A stretch of DNA of 64,000 bases, taken from assembly GCF_003991225.1 (NCBI RefSeq), contig NZ_JTFC01000005.1, positions 1 to 64,000 on the forward strand, written 5' to 3'. Shown piece after piece: positions 41,060-50,903 of this stretch. This DNA is from Candidatus Kurthia intestinigallinarum. GTDB lineage: Bacteria; Bacillota; Bacilli; Bacillales_A; Planococcaceae. The notes below the pieces were generated by a model. It was not told the origin of the DNA. It did no database searches and saw nothing but the letters and a program-made list of their open reading frames with translations. Made by a program: the position numbers and the translations under genes. Positions within the stretch are counted from its first letter, which is position 1. Each line of letters opens with the position of its first letter.

Positions 41060-41824
41060 ATGGTCGATTTACACAGTCATATTTTATTTCAAGCAGATGA
41101 TGGACCGGCCACATTTGAAGAATCATTAATGATGCTAGAACAGGCAATGAAACAGGGAATTACACAACTTATTTCAACAAGTCATGCTCATAAAGGGGCA
41201 TTAAATGTTTCAAAAGAGGATGTGTTCGATAAATTGGCCTTACTACGTCATCATATTGAGCAACAAAATTGGGATTTAAAAGTGTTTGAAGGGCATGAAA
41301 TCACGATTTCAGAAAATACAGTAGAACATGTTATAAATCATGATGTGCTGACATTAGCAAATAGTCAGTATGCTTTAATTGAATTGCCATCAGGACATTT
41401 ACCACATTACACATTGTCAACTTTTCATGGCTTACTTGAAGCAGGCTATACACCAATTATTGCACATCCTGAGCGTCAGCAAAATATTATTCAGGATGCG
41501 AATGTTCTAGAGCAATTTGTACGAAGTGGTATGTTGGCACAGCTAACGACAGGTGCTATTTTGGGTAAGTATGGTAAGCGAGTTGAGAAGGCTGCTTTTG
41601 AGTTATTAGATCGTCAGTTAATTCATTTTATTGGAACAGATGCACATGATTTAGAACGTCGTCATTTTGATCTTGAACGTGCGATTTCTGTTTTAGAAAA
41701 ACGTGGTTTTGCTGATTATGCAGCGTTACTGCTAGAAAATAATGAAGCGGTGCTACGGAACCAACCAGTAGAAGTTTTAGAGCCTGAACAACCTAGTAAA
41801 AAGCGATGGTGGCTACGTCGATAG
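41060..41824 (+). CDS. PHP-type tyrosine-protein phosphatase (YwqE/CpsB/CapC-like)
   Basis: 254 aa metal-dependent phosphatase that removes phosphate from the BY-kinase tyrosine cluster. PHP motifs are DLHSHILFQADDGPATFEESL, STSHAHKGA, EGHEITIS, IAHPERQQN and IGTDAHDLERRHFDLERAI. AAGGAG places the start at the ATG at 41060; the frame could extend to 41051 but the GTG there overlaps the ribosome site. The basic tail KKRWWLRR overlaps the leader of the flippase gene. It is part of the same operon. Confidence 0.93.
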   Translation: MVDLHSHILFQADDGPATFEESLMMLEQAMKQGITQLISTSHAHKGALNVSKEDVFDKLALLRHHIEQQNWDLKVFEGHEITISENTVEHVINHDVLTLANSQYALIELPSGHLPHYTLSTFHGLLEAGYTPIIAHPERQQNIIQDANVLEQFVRSGMLAQLTTGAILGKYGKRVEKAAFELLDRQLIHFIGTDAHDLERRHFDLERAISVLEKRGFADYAALLLENNEAVLRNQPVEVLEPEQPSKKRWWLRR

Positions 41825-41838
41825 GGGAGGGAAGACAT

Positions 41839-43065
41839 ATGCTAAAAAAAATCTCCTGGACATTTACCTCTAATTTAGTAACAGCCTTTGTAAAATGGCT
41901 GATGCTCATTATGATTGCAAAGTGGCTAACACCAACAGATGTTGGTGTTTATGCACTTGCTTTAGCAATTACTTCACCACTTGCCCTTTTTGCGAATATG
42001 AAGTTGCGATCTTTATATGTGAATGCAGAGGAAGCAAATTATCGTGCATATAGTATTGCACGAAATATTATCGCATTGATTTCATTTTTAGGAATCAGTT
42101 TATTAGCATTTTTTGCATATCATGATACCTGGTTAATTATCGCAATAGTAGGTTTATCTAAAATGCTTGAGCTTGTCAGTGATCTTATGTATGCGTTAGC
42201 ACATCGCGAACAGGATATGGCAAGACTATCGAAACAAATTGTCATTAAACAAATTTTGCTAACGATATTGTTTATAGGTAGCTTAGTATGGAGCCGTGAT
42301 TTACTAACGGCAGTTACGGTACAAGTAGTAGCACAGTTTTGTTATTTAGCTATAGAAACGAAATTATTCGTCAAACGCTATCCTTTTGAGCGTACCATTT
42401 CAACATCTCTTGTATGGTCGATTTTAACATTAGGACTACCACTAGGTATCACACAGCTTGTCGTATCTTTTAATACTTTTTTACCTCGCTATGCACTTGA
42501 ATTTTTTTCGTCCTCAGAAATGCTCGGTTATTTTTCAGCAATTGCTTACATAACCGTTATTGCCAATATTTTAATGGGTGCAATTTCGCAGAATTATTTA
42601 CATGTGTTTAAACGGCTGCATGTTGCTGGTGATTATACTAAAATCCAGCGAGTTTTATACCGCAATCTATTAGTAATCGCGCTTATGCTATGTGTCGTTC
42701 TGACATTAGCAAGTTTGATTACAGGTAAATGGCTTTTAACATTTATATACTCTGTAGATTATGCGAAGTATGCCTGGCTATTACCATGGATATGTATTTG
42801 TATTTTCTTTAATGCACTTAATTGGAATATTGATACGCTTTTTGTAAGTATTGGAATTATTAAAAATCAAATGTATTTTGCCTTGCTTACAAGTGTAATA
42901 ACGATACCAGTAACAGCCTGGTTTGTTTATGAAGAGGGAATTTTTGGTGCTGCTTTAGCGATGAGTATAAATAGTGCAATACATTATTCAATAAAAGAAA
43001 TTTATTTTAGAAAATGGTTGCGAAAAAAGGAGTGCCTACATGGGGTAGCAGAGCGAGCTTCTTGA
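41839..43065 (+). CDS. Wzx-like polysaccharide flippase
   Basis: About 408 aa with 12 or so hydrophobic helices and the MATE/MVF-type beginning KKISWTFTSNLVTAFVKWLMLIMIAKWLTPTDVGVYALALAI. It fits the polysaccharide-synthesis flippases that move undecaprenyl-linked repeat units across the membrane. GGGAGGGAAGACAT precedes the ATG at 41839. It is followed by a 220-base non-coding stretch before the polymerase gene. The substrate would be the repeat unit made by the GTs of this locus. Confidence 0.88.
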   Translation: MLKKISWTFTSNLVTAFVKWLMLIMIAKWLTPTDVGVYALALAITSPLALFANMKLRSLYVNAEEANYRAYSIARNIIALISFLGISLLAFFAYHDTWLIIAIVGLSKMLELVSDLMYALAHREQDMARLSKQIVIKQILLTILFIGSLVWSRDLLTAVTVQVVAQFCYLAIETKLFVKRYPFERTISTSLVWSILTLGLPLGITQLVVSFNTFLPRYALEFFSSSEMLGYFSAIAYITVIANILMGAISQNYLHVFKRLHVAGDYTKIQRVLYRNLLVIALMLCVVLTLASLITGKWLLTFIYSVDYAKYAWLLPWICICIFFNALNWNIDTLFVSIGIIKNQMYFALLTSVITIPVTAWFVYEEGIFGAALAMSINSAIHYSIKEIYFRKWLRKKECLHGVAERAS

Positions 43066-43291
43066 AATACTCGTTATCGTACATAGTACTATAGCTATTT
43101 TTGAGAGGCTTTCTTATTTAGCGTTTATAATCAAAAATGTATGTGTTCTATTCATTCTTTAATTATACGAATGACTTTCAAAGATGAAGTTTAGCTATTA
43201 GGGAAAAATATATAGGCGCTGAATATATTGATTCACTGAAATGACTTAATGGTATTTAGCCTATTTATGAAAAAAAAGAGCAGGTGTGTTG

Positions 43292-44698
43292 ATGAAACTT
43301 ATTTCCCATATTATCGTGTCATGTCTTGTCATTGGAATGGCTATTTTTTCAAGTATTTTTATTAATAGTAATACCACATATCAAGGCTATGAATTATTAT
43401 ACATTTTACCGCTACTTTACATGGTATTATTTATTTTAATTTTAAGCCCTTTATTATTTTATCGATTTAATACATTTTTAATGAGTTATACATTAGTAAC
43501 TTTTTTACGATATCTTATCTTACCATTTTTAATTGTAAAATCAGGATGGTATATTGGGCGCTCGCCAGTAGATCCAATGGCAAGCTCTTTTTCAACTGCT
43601 CTTTTACTTATGATGTGGGAGTTGATTTTGACAACGGCAGCAATCGCATTTTTCTTTTCTCGTAAAAAAATCCTTCGAATAGAGCCGTCTGTAAAGACAA
43701 CCGTTGAATTACCGCAATCTATATTTATTTATGTTGTGTATATTTTAATGAGCTTTGTTGTTTTAGCAGCAGTTCCAGAAGCGCTCAACAGCTTTGCTTT
43801 CTTAATGCCGCGCGATAATATGATTGATATTGGTATGGGCGGTTTTAAAATTAGTATTGTTCAGTTTATACTAATTACGGCGAAGTACTTAATTTTTCTT
43901 TTAATGATGATGCTATTATATCGTCGTTATGAGCGAACAAAAGGTACAATTTGGATTTGGTTATCTTTTGGGGCTGTCTTATTAAATATTATGATTATAT
44001 TTGGTGATAACCGTTCAGATTTTTTAATTAGCGCGATTGCAAGTTTATATTTATTTTATCGTCTTTTTTTGAAAAGATCATTACCTTTTATATTTAGTAC
44101 AGTTGTATTAGTATTTATTGTTTTTATGAACATTACCACATATCGAAATACGACATCGATAACGGGTGGTGAAAATCGCTTGACCGATTTGACAGATATG
44201 TTACAAATTTATGCTGGGGGTCCATATAACGTAGCAATGGCTATAGAATTACCTAGCTATTTCCCTAATGCTGCAACAATAGGTAATTTTATATATGATT
44301 TAGGACGTCCGATTATTGGATTGAATGTATTTTTCAGAGAATTACAGGGGTTTGAATTTAGTAATTATTTATATAATTATCGAATTTATTTTTCAGACCA
44401 TGTATCACAAATTATACCAATTGTTGGGCAAGGAAATTTATATATGGGCTTTTTATTTGCTCCTTTATTAAATGTTACCTTTGTAGCTCTTGCATATATA
44501 CTTTATAAAATTATGTGTCGCCAAAATCAGATTGAATTAATTTTTTTCTTAACGATTCCTATTACACGGATAGGCTTCATGATGGGCCAAAACGCCGGGA
44601 TTTTATTAAATGATATTTCCTTCATATTAGTACTAAATATTACGTTATATTTATTGAACCATTACGTTGTTTTAAGGAGAAAGGGATTAGTTACATGA
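43292..44698 (+). CDS. Wzy-like polysaccharide polymerase
   Basis: About 468 aa, 10-12 membrane helices. One long extracellular loop contains YRNTTSITGGENRLTDLTDMLQIYAGGPYNVAMAIELP and FIYDLGRPIIGLNVFFRELQG, a layout typical of oligosaccharide repeat-unit polymerases. Sequence is poorly conserved in this class, so the call rests on topology, length and position between a flippase and a GT. GAGCAGGTG precedes the ATG at 43292 (GTG at 43286 possible). Its stop overlaps the GT start by 4 bases. Confidence 0.78.
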   Translation: MKLISHIIVSCLVIGMAIFSSIFINSNTTYQGYELLYILPLLYMVLFILILSPLLFYRFNTFLMSYTLVTFLRYLILPFLIVKSGWYIGRSPVDPMASSFSTALLLMMWELILTTAAIAFFFSRKKILRIEPSVKTTVELPQSIFIYVVYILMSFVVLAAVPEALNSFAFLMPRDNMIDIGMGGFKISIVQFILITAKYLIFLLMMMLLYRRYERTKGTIWIWLSFGAVLLNIMIIFGDNRSDFLISAIASLYLFYRLFLKRSLPFIFSTVVLVFIVFMNITTYRNTTSITGGENRLTDLTDMLQIYAGGPYNVAMAIELPSYFPNAATIGNFIYDLGRPIIGLNVFFRELQGFEFSNYLYNYRIYFSDHVSQIIPIVGQGNLYMGFLFAPLLNVTFVALAYILYKIMCRQNQIELIFFLTIPITRIGFMMGQNAGILLNDISFILVLNITLYLLNHYVVLRRKGLVT

Positions 44699-45795
44699 AA
44701 TTAACTTACGTTTATGATTTACGTTTGCAGTTTGATGGACAAGCTTATTATTCAAAAAATTTTTCAGATAGTGCTTGGGAGAAATATTTTGATGTCGTAG
44801 ATGAAATTCATATTTATCCTATGATTCAACAAGTAGAATATAGTAATCTTTCACCTATAAAGAGCCCGCTTATTGTGCATGAAATTCCTTTCCAATCAAC
44901 AAAATCGATTTATTTAAACTTAAAAGATATGTGGTCTCTAGCGATAAATATAGTAGAATCAAGTGAAGAAATCATTATAAGATTACCTTCACATATGGGG
45001 ATTTTTGTTGGGTTAGCATGTATTAAAAATCAAAAAAAATATAAGGTAGAAGTGGTGGGCAATGCATTAGAAGCCTATCGCTTGCATGGTAATCCTTTAT
45101 ACAAGGTAATAGCACCTTTTTTACATTCTTCAATGAAGAATGTTGTGGCAAGAGCTGATACAGCAATTTATGTTACAAGTATATATTTACAAGAATGTTA
45201 TCCAAATAATCAACAAGTTTACAATGTAGTGAATGCATCAATAAAAAAGCATCCTGTTTCTGTAAAATGGCAACAGCAGCCATTTACAATTGGTATGATA
45301 GGTTCATTAGAAACGAAATATAAAGGACATGCTACCCTTTTTAAAGCATTAGAAGAGCTAGATAAACTAAATCAGCCTATCATTATAAGATTATTAGGCG
45401 AAGGTAAACTAAAAAATTTACCTCGGTACAACAATGTTACTGTGTATCATGAAGGAATTATCGATCAACAAGAGGTAGCACGATGGTATCAGTCGCTTCA
45501 ATTATATGTTCAGCCAAGTTATACAGAGGCAATGGGTCGAAGTATAATGGAAGCTATGAGTTATGGGTTACCAGTGGTAGCTTCAAATGTCGGTGGAATA
45601 CCTGAGCTTGTAGAAGCGAATATGCTTTTTAAAGTTCGAGATACAAAAGGAATGGCTAAGAAAATCGCTGCATTATTATATGATCCATCTCTTTGGCAAC
45701 GTGTTTCAACGCGTAATCACGCGTATATACAGCAATTTGAGAAATCAATTGTGCAAGAGCAACGTCGAATAGCCCTTAGAAATTATAATGTTTAA
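44695..45795 (+). CDS. Glycosyltransferase family 4 protein
   Basis: 366 aa with a GT-B fold. The C-terminal half carries the GT4 features GMIGSLETKYKGHATLFKAL, IRLLGEGKL and the E-x7-E motif PSYTEAMGRSIMEAMSYGLPVVASNVGGIPELV. It would add one sugar to the lipid-linked repeat unit on the cytoplasmic side. Its ATGA overlap with the polymerase gene shows translational coupling. A strong terminator and a long palindrome follow, so the first exopolysaccharide transcript ends here. Confidence 0.9.
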   Translation: MKLTYVYDLRLQFDGQAYYSKNFSDSAWEKYFDVVDEIHIYPMIQQVEYSNLSPIKSPLIVHEIPFQSTKSIYLNLKDMWSLAINIVESSEEIIIRLPSHMGIFVGLACIKNQKKYKVEVVGNALEAYRLHGNPLYKVIAPFLHSSMKNVVARADTAIYVTSIYLQECYPNNQQVYNVVNASIKKHPVSVKWQQQPFTIGMIGSLETKYKGHATLFKALEELDKLNQPIIIRLLGEGKLKNLPRYNNVTVYHEGIIDQQEVARWYQSLQLYVQPSYTEAMGRSIMEAMSYGLPVVASNVGGIPELVEANMLFKVRDTKGMAKKIAALLYDPSLWQRVSTRNHAYIQQFEKSIVQEQRRIALRNYNV

Positions 45796-45821
45796 ATAAA
45801 ATATATATGAAAATGTAAAAT

Positions 45822-45859
45822 AAAAAGAGAAATCGTCGTAGCTGGCGATTTCTCTTTTT
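45822..45859 (+). terminator. Terminator of the first exopolysaccharide transcript
   Basis: AAAAAGAGAAATCG/CGATTTCTCTTTTT stem with T run, 27 bases after the GT4 stop. Confidence 0.92.
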
Positions 45860-45862
45860 ATT

Positions 45863-45920
45863 TATGTAATGTGATATGGACTTTAGTTAACTAAAGTCTA
45901 TAAAAAAATCATATTACATA
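45863..45920. repeat. 58-base near-perfect palindrome
   Basis: TATGTAATGTGAT/ATCATATTACATA (outer, one G-T) encloses ATGGACTTTAGTT/AACTAAAGTCTAT (inner, one G-T) with only a short A-run offset. The whole can form a 26-bp hairpin. It starts 4 bases after the terminator. Confidence 0.75.
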
Positions 45921-46690
45921 AGGGTTTGTAGCGTTTAAAATAGACCGAACAACTAAGAAGTTTTTTTAATATAGTAACTAAATTTAAATTAAAATAAACT
46001 TAATTTTATGATAATAAGGAGCTATAAAACCAATAAATAAAAACCATTAAGTTTTTTTAATATAATTTAATGAAAGATAATAATAAAAAAATATATAAAA
46101 AATGAGTAATTTTCAAAATTTTTACCCATAGAACATAATTTTAAACATAGTAATTAGACTTATTGGTTGTTTTTAAAAAAAGAAACTTTAGACATACAAA
46201 TATATTATTCTTAAAATTTAAAGTTAGAAAACAGTCTTAATGACTAAAAAAATAAGCATAATATCAAAAAAAGAAGGTAGTTTTTTTGTTGTTTTATTTA
46301 ATAAAAAACAAATAGTTCTAAATGTTTATCTGGGTTTAGAATTATAAATTTATTATTTTAAAAATTAAATAAAAAAGTGATAGAAAAATCTATAATAATA
46401 ACTTTATAAGCGATATGAATGAAAAATAGTAAGAAAATTAGCTGTAAATCATATTAAAATAAAAAGTTTCCATGAATAAACAGAATGAAAATCATTCTTT
46501 TAGACATGGTGTAAGTATAGATATAAAAGGGTTTTTAAAGAAATTTGGATTAGAAAACAACTTACAAAAAATTTTTTTGTTAACATTATTTTGGTATAAA
46601 ACATGTAAAAATGTTTTGTGAAATCAAATATATGCTATATTATGGCTAGATTTAAAAAATAATAAATAAGTTCTATACGAAAAAGTAAAT
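45921..46690. other. AT-rich gene-free stretch inside the exopolysaccharide locus
   Basis: About 770 bases, over 75% A+T, no coding frame of note and no gene fragment that I recognise. It contains two copies of AAGTTTTTTTAATATA (about 45958 and 46051). An extended -10-like TGCTATATT at about 46630 could be the promoter of the second exopolysaccharide transcript. Confidence 0.5.
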
Positions 46691-46703
46691 GAGGTGATGA
46701 TGT

Positions 46704-48497
46704 TTGCGTAAATTGTTATTTAATTGGAAATGGACTATATCTGATTTAACACTGTTGATTTTATTATTTTTAATGACATTTAGCTTATCTTCACAAAAAA
46801 GTATATCGTATAGTCTAATTTTTGCTGTATGTCTAGTTGTTTCAATGACAATGGTTGCTGCTTTTTTAACACAACTTTATAAAAAAGATGTGCATTCACT
46901 AAGTGCGAGTCGCTTACTATTTTGCACATTGAGCATGAGTGCGATTGCAGGTGTTACTCAATTATTACTAGGTGCACCAGTTGAAACCGTGACACTATCA
47001 GTACTTGTATTAATATGTTATCTACTTATTACACGTATTTCTTATCAGTATAAAGTGAGAGGTGAGAGTAGATTAGTGAATACTGCATCTGAGCAAAAGA
47101 AAAGGCTTCTTATTATAGGAGCAGGAGAAGCGGGACGCCTATTCGCAGATCGATTACGTCATAAAAAACAATATGACATCGCTGGTTTTGTAGATGATGA
47201 TTATAAAAAAATTGGGTTGGAAATTGGCTCTATACCAGTACTGAGTGAGATTAAATTATTAAAAAGTACAGCCCTTAAGTTTCAAGTAGATCAATTAGTT
47301 GTCGCAATTCCTTCACTCAATCGTGAAAAGCTCCGTCAAATTATGCAGCTATGTATTGAAACAGGATTAAAAACGCAGGTGATTCCTTCTATTGAAGACT
47401 TAGTAAATGGTAAGCCAATTCATCAAACGCGAGATGTCCACATTGACGATTTACTCGGACGTGAGGAAGTAGCACTTGATGAAACAAAGCTTCGTGAAAC
47501 AGTAACAAATAAGGTTGTACTTGTCACAGGTGCTGGCGGTTCGATTGGTTCTGAAATTTGTCGTCAATTAATTCGTCTACAGCCTAAAAAACTAATTTTA
47601 CTCGGGCATGGTGAAAATTCGATTTATTTAATTGAACGAGAGTTACGTGGACTGACATCGATTCCTCTTCAGTGCATGATTGCTGATATTCGCGATGCTG
47701 ATGCGATTGAGCAAGTGATGTACACGCATCGTCCTGAAATTGTCTACCATGCGGCAGCTCACAAGCATGTACCACTAATGGAGCAGAATCCATATGACAG
47801 TATTAAAAACAATATTTTTGGTACGCGTCATGTAGCCCAGGCAGCACACAAGGCAGGTGTCGAACGATTCGTTATGATATCGAGTGATAAAGCTGTTGAT
47901 CCACCAAATATCATGGGCGCAACAAAGCGTGTAGCAGAAATGATTATTCAGCAAGTGGCAAAACAAAGTGACACAAAATTCGCGGTTGTCCGTTTTGGGA
48001 ATGTACTTGGCTCTCGTGGCTCAGTAATCCCATTATTTCAACAGCAAATTGCTAACGGGGGCCCGATTACGTTAACAGACAAACGAATGACACGCTATTT
48101 CATGACGATTCCAGAAGCGGCACGTTTAGTATTGCAAGGATCTTCTTTAACAGAAGGCGGCGAAATTTTCATTTTAGATATGGGAAAGCCGGTAAAAATT
48201 ATCGATTTGGCACAAAATTTAATTCGCTTGTCAGGTCATGAGTTAGAAGACATTCCAATTGTAGAAACGGGCATTCGTGAAGGCGAAAAATTACATGAAA
48301 CCTTATTAGGTGAACAGGAGCAATTACTGCATAAGGTGTTTAATAAAATTTATGTGGGTGCGACACAAAGCTGTACCCAGCAAGAGCTAGATGAATTTTT
48401 GGCGGTTATTTTACAAACACCAGTAGAGGATATTAAAGGCAAACTATTAAGTTTTGCAAATCAACGACAACGGGTTGTCGCAGAAAGCAGGGGATAG
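46704..48497 (+). CDS. CapD/EpsC-type UDP-sugar 4,6-dehydratase (membrane-anchored)
   Basis: 597 aa, nearly the same length as B. subtilis EpsC (598). Four N-terminal membrane helices (residues about 10-115) precede a CoA-binding-like Rossmann domain (LLIIGAGEAGRLFADRL). The catalytic SDR domain follows (VVLVTGAGGSIGSEICRQLI near 275, SSDKAVDPPNIMGATKR as the active-site loop). It dehydrates UDP-GlcNAc to a 4-keto-6-deoxy sugar for amino-sugar synthesis. The start is TTG at 46704 with GAGGTGATG 5 bases upstream. It opens the second transcript of the exopolysaccharide locus. Confidence 0.92.
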   Translation: MRKLLFNWKWTISDLTLLILLFLMTFSLSSQKSISYSLIFAVCLVVSMTMVAAFLTQLYKKDVHSLSASRLLFCTLSMSAIAGVTQLLLGAPVETVTLSVLVLICYLLITRISYQYKVRGESRLVNTASEQKKRLLIIGAGEAGRLFADRLRHKKQYDIAGFVDDDYKKIGLEIGSIPVLSEIKLLKSTALKFQVDQLVVAIPSLNREKLRQIMQLCIETGLKTQVIPSIEDLVNGKPIHQTRDVHIDDLLGREEVALDETKLRETVTNKVVLVTGAGGSIGSEICRQLIRLQPKKLILLGHGENSIYLIERELRGLTSIPLQCMIADIRDADAIEQVMYTHRPEIVYHAAAHKHVPLMEQNPYDSIKNNIFGTRHVAQAAHKAGVERFVMISSDKAVDPPNIMGATKRVAEMIIQQVAKQSDTKFAVVRFGNVLGSRGSVIPLFQQQIANGGPITLTDKRMTRYFMTIPEAARLVLQGSSLTEGGEIFILDMGKPVKIIDLAQNLIRLSGHELEDIPIVETGIREGEKLHETLLGEQEQLLHKVFNKIYVGATQSCTQQELDEFLAVILQTPVEDIKGKLLSFANQRQRVVAESRG

Positions 48498-48498
48498 G

Positions 48499-49527
48499 AT
48501 GCGTATTTTAGTAACAGGATGTGCGGGATTTATAGGTTCGCATTTAACGAAGCGATTAGTAGAGGATGGACATCATGTTGTCGGGGTAGACAATTTAAAT
48601 GATTATTACGACGTTACATTGAAAAGAGATCGTCTGAAACAGATTGCACATCCACAGTTTGAATTTATAGAGGCAGACATTGCGGATCGACATACGATGG
48701 TACATCTTTTCTCAGTGAATCAGTTTGAGCGCGTGATACATTTAGCAGCGCAGGCTGGCGTTCGTTACAGTATCGACTTTCCAGAGATGTATGTACAAAC
48801 GAATATTGTTGGCTTTTCGACAATTTTAGAATGCTGTCGAGAATTTAAAACACCTCATTTTTTATATGCATCATCTAGCTCGGTGTACGGTGGTAATAAA
48901 AATTATCCGTTTTCAACAAATGATTCAGTTGATCATCCGGTGAGTCTGTATGCCGCAACGAAAAAATCGAATGAGTTATTTGCACATTCCTATAGTCATT
49001 TATACGAGTTACCAACAACAGGAATGCGCTTTTTCACTGTATACGGTCCTTGGGGTCGTCCTGATATGGCATTATTTAAATTTACAAAAAATATTCTGAA
49101 TAATAAAACAATAGATGTGTACAACTACGGTGAAATGCTACGAGACTTTACATATATCGATGACATCGTAGAGAGTATTACCCGTTTAATGAATACCATT
49201 CCAGCAGTAAATGAAAAATGGTATGAGCAAGGAGCACCTTTACCTGAAAGCTTTGCACCTTACCAGGTTGTAAATATCGGACATAGTGAGCCTGTGAAAT
49301 TAATGGATTTCATTGAAGTATTGGAAAAAACACTTGGGCGTGTAGCGGAAAAGAATTTGATGCCGATTCAGCCTGGTGATGTACCAAATACGTATGCGGA
49401 TGTTCAAGCACTGCAACAAAAAATTGGTTATGTACCACAGACAACGATTGAGCAGGGCATTCGTTCCTTTGTGAAATGGTATGAATCGTATTATGCAGTG
49501 GAGGAGGCAGTATATGAAAAACTATAA
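48499..49527 (+). CDS. NAD-dependent sugar-nucleotide epimerase (UDP-glucuronate 4-epimerase-like)
   Basis: 342 aa extended SDR. NAD-binding VTGCAGFIGSHLTKRL at the N-terminus, VDNLNDYYDVTLKRDRL typical of the CapI/WbpP subfamily, catalytic YAATKKSNE, and FFTVYGPWGRPDMALFKFTKNIL. CapI-type enzymes epimerise UDP-glucuronate or its amides at C4. The ATG at 48499 lies 2 bases after the dehydratase stop, with the ribosome site inside that gene. It overlaps the next gene by 14 bases. It supplies a uronic-acid-type precursor together with the dehydrogenase. Confidence 0.9.
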   Translation: MRILVTGCAGFIGSHLTKRLVEDGHHVVGVDNLNDYYDVTLKRDRLKQIAHPQFEFIEADIADRHTMVHLFSVNQFERVIHLAAQAGVRYSIDFPEMYVQTNIVGFSTILECCREFKTPHFLYASSSSVYGGNKNYPFSTNDSVDHPVSLYAATKKSNELFAHSYSHLYELPTTGMRFFTVYGPWGRPDMALFKFTKNILNNKTIDVYNYGEMLRDFTYIDDIVESITRLMNTIPAVNEKWYEQGAPLPESFAPYQVVNIGHSEPVKLMDFIEVLEKTLGRVAEKNLMPIQPGDVPNTYADVQALQQKIGYVPQTTIEQGIRSFVKWYESYYAVEEAVYEKL

Positions 49528-50797
49528 AATTGGTGTCGTTGGCTTAGGCTATGTGGGTTTACCAGTTGCAGTAGGCTTTGGAAAGGTTCGACAAGTTGTT
49601 GGTTTTGATATCAGTAATAAGCGAATAAAAGAATTAGCTGCTGGCATAGATGTAACAAATGAAGTGACATCCTATGAATTAGCACATACAAATATTCAAT
49701 ATACGTCAGACCCAGAAGAATTAGCACAATGTAATTTTATTATTGTGTCCGTGCCCACACCAATCAATACGGATAATCAACCAGATCTTACACCAATTTT
49801 AAGTGCCTCAAAAATGATTGGACAGCATTTAAAACCTGGAACAATTGTTGTTTATGAATCTACTGTGTACCCAGGATTAACAGAAGAGGAATGCATACCA
49901 GTTCTCGAGCGCTTTTCATCACTGCGCGAAGGTGTAGATTTTCACGTTGGCTATTCTCCGGAGCGTATCAATCCAGGGGATAAAAAACGTAGTTTCACAA
50001 CGATTCAAAAGATTGTGGCAGGTCAAACATCCTTTATTACAAATCGTATTGCAGAGGTGTATGAGCTAGTTGTGACGGCTGGCGTGTATAAGGCACCTTC
50101 TATTAAAGTAGCAGAAGCAGCAAAAATCATCGAAAATACGCAGCGTGATATCAACATTGCATTTATGAATGAGCTTGCGCTATTGTTTGATGCTTTAGAT
50201 ATTAATACGTCAGAAGTGTTAAAGGCAGCGGGAACGAAGTGGAATTTCTTAAACTTTACACCGGGTCTAGTCGGTGGTCACTGCATCGGCGTCGATCCTT
50301 ATTATTTAACGTATAAAGCACAGCAGGTTGGCTATAATCCAGAACTGATTTTAGCAGGTCGTCGATTAAATGATGCTTTTCCTGAGCACATGGCGAGCAT
50401 GATTGTCAAAAAACTTCATGCACAAGGTGTCATACTACAGGATGCGCTCGTAACGGTTTTAGGTGTGACATTTAAAGAAAATATACCAGACATTCGAAAT
50501 ACGAAAGTGGCAGCGCTCGTGCGGGAGTTAGAAGCTTACGGAGTATCGATTCAAGTGCACGATCCACATGCAGATGCCGAAGAAGTATACGAGCATTATC
50601 AGCTACGTCTAAGTAAAGAAAGTGAGTTAGTAAAATCGGATGCGGTTGTTGTCGCGGTTGCACATGATGAGTATATTGAAAAATCGTGGCCGTATTTAAC
50701 GACATTACTAGCAAAAGAGGACGGCATTGTCGTAGATATCAAAAGTTGCTTAGACCCAACTTGCAAGCCTGCGCTCGTGACGCACTTTAATTTTTAA
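49514..50797 (+). CDS. UDP-sugar 6-dehydrogenase (WbpA/VipA-type)
   Basis: 427 aa nucleotide-sugar dehydrogenase that oxidises C6 of a UDP-hexose or UDP-HexNAc to the uronic acid with two NAD. N-terminal GVVGLGYVGLPVAVGFGK, substrate loop VPTPINTDNQPDLTPI, ESTVYPG, catalytic Cys in LTPGLVGGHCIGVDPYYLT, and a C-terminal UDP-binding domain (GVTFKENIPDIRNTKVAALVREL). GGAGGAGG lies 6-8 bases before the ATG at 49514, inside the preceding gene. The VipA/WbpA resemblance favours UDP-GlcNAc/GalNAc over UDP-glucose as substrate. Confidence 0.92.
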   Translation: MKNYKIGVVGLGYVGLPVAVGFGKVRQVVGFDISNKRIKELAAGIDVTNEVTSYELAHTNIQYTSDPEELAQCNFIIVSVPTPINTDNQPDLTPILSASKMIGQHLKPGTIVVYESTVYPGLTEEECIPVLERFSSLREGVDFHVGYSPERINPGDKKRSFTTIQKIVAGQTSFITNRIAEVYELVVTAGVYKAPSIKVAEAAKIIENTQRDINIAFMNELALLFDALDINTSEVLKAAGTKWNFLNFTPGLVGGHCIGVDPYYLTYKAQQVGYNPELILAGRRLNDAFPEHMASMIVKKLHAQGVILQDALVTVLGVTFKENIPDIRNTKVAALVRELEAYGVSIQVHDPHADAEEVYEHYQLRLSKESELVKSDAVVVAVAHDEYIEKSWPYLTTLLAKEDGIVVDIKSCLDPTCKPALVTHFNF

Positions 50798-50903
50798 GTG
50801 ATTGTACATTAAAGGAGGTGTTGGCCTGGTAGAGGGAGCTAGTAAGTTGTAGAAGTTTTATCTGTATTACCCATATTCTAAAATTCAGAAAGAAGGTTAT
50901 GAA

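Noticed and set aside
46600-46700. Calling an EAR RNA before the capD-like gene
   Set aside because: Only the position is comparable; I could not identify EAR's conserved elements by eye.
50811-50832. Perfect AAAGGAGGTG followed by TTG GCC TGG TAG, a possible three-residue leader peptide
   Set aside because: The start codon is only 2 bases from GGAGG, there is no attenuator hairpin behind it, and the next gene has its own ribosome site.
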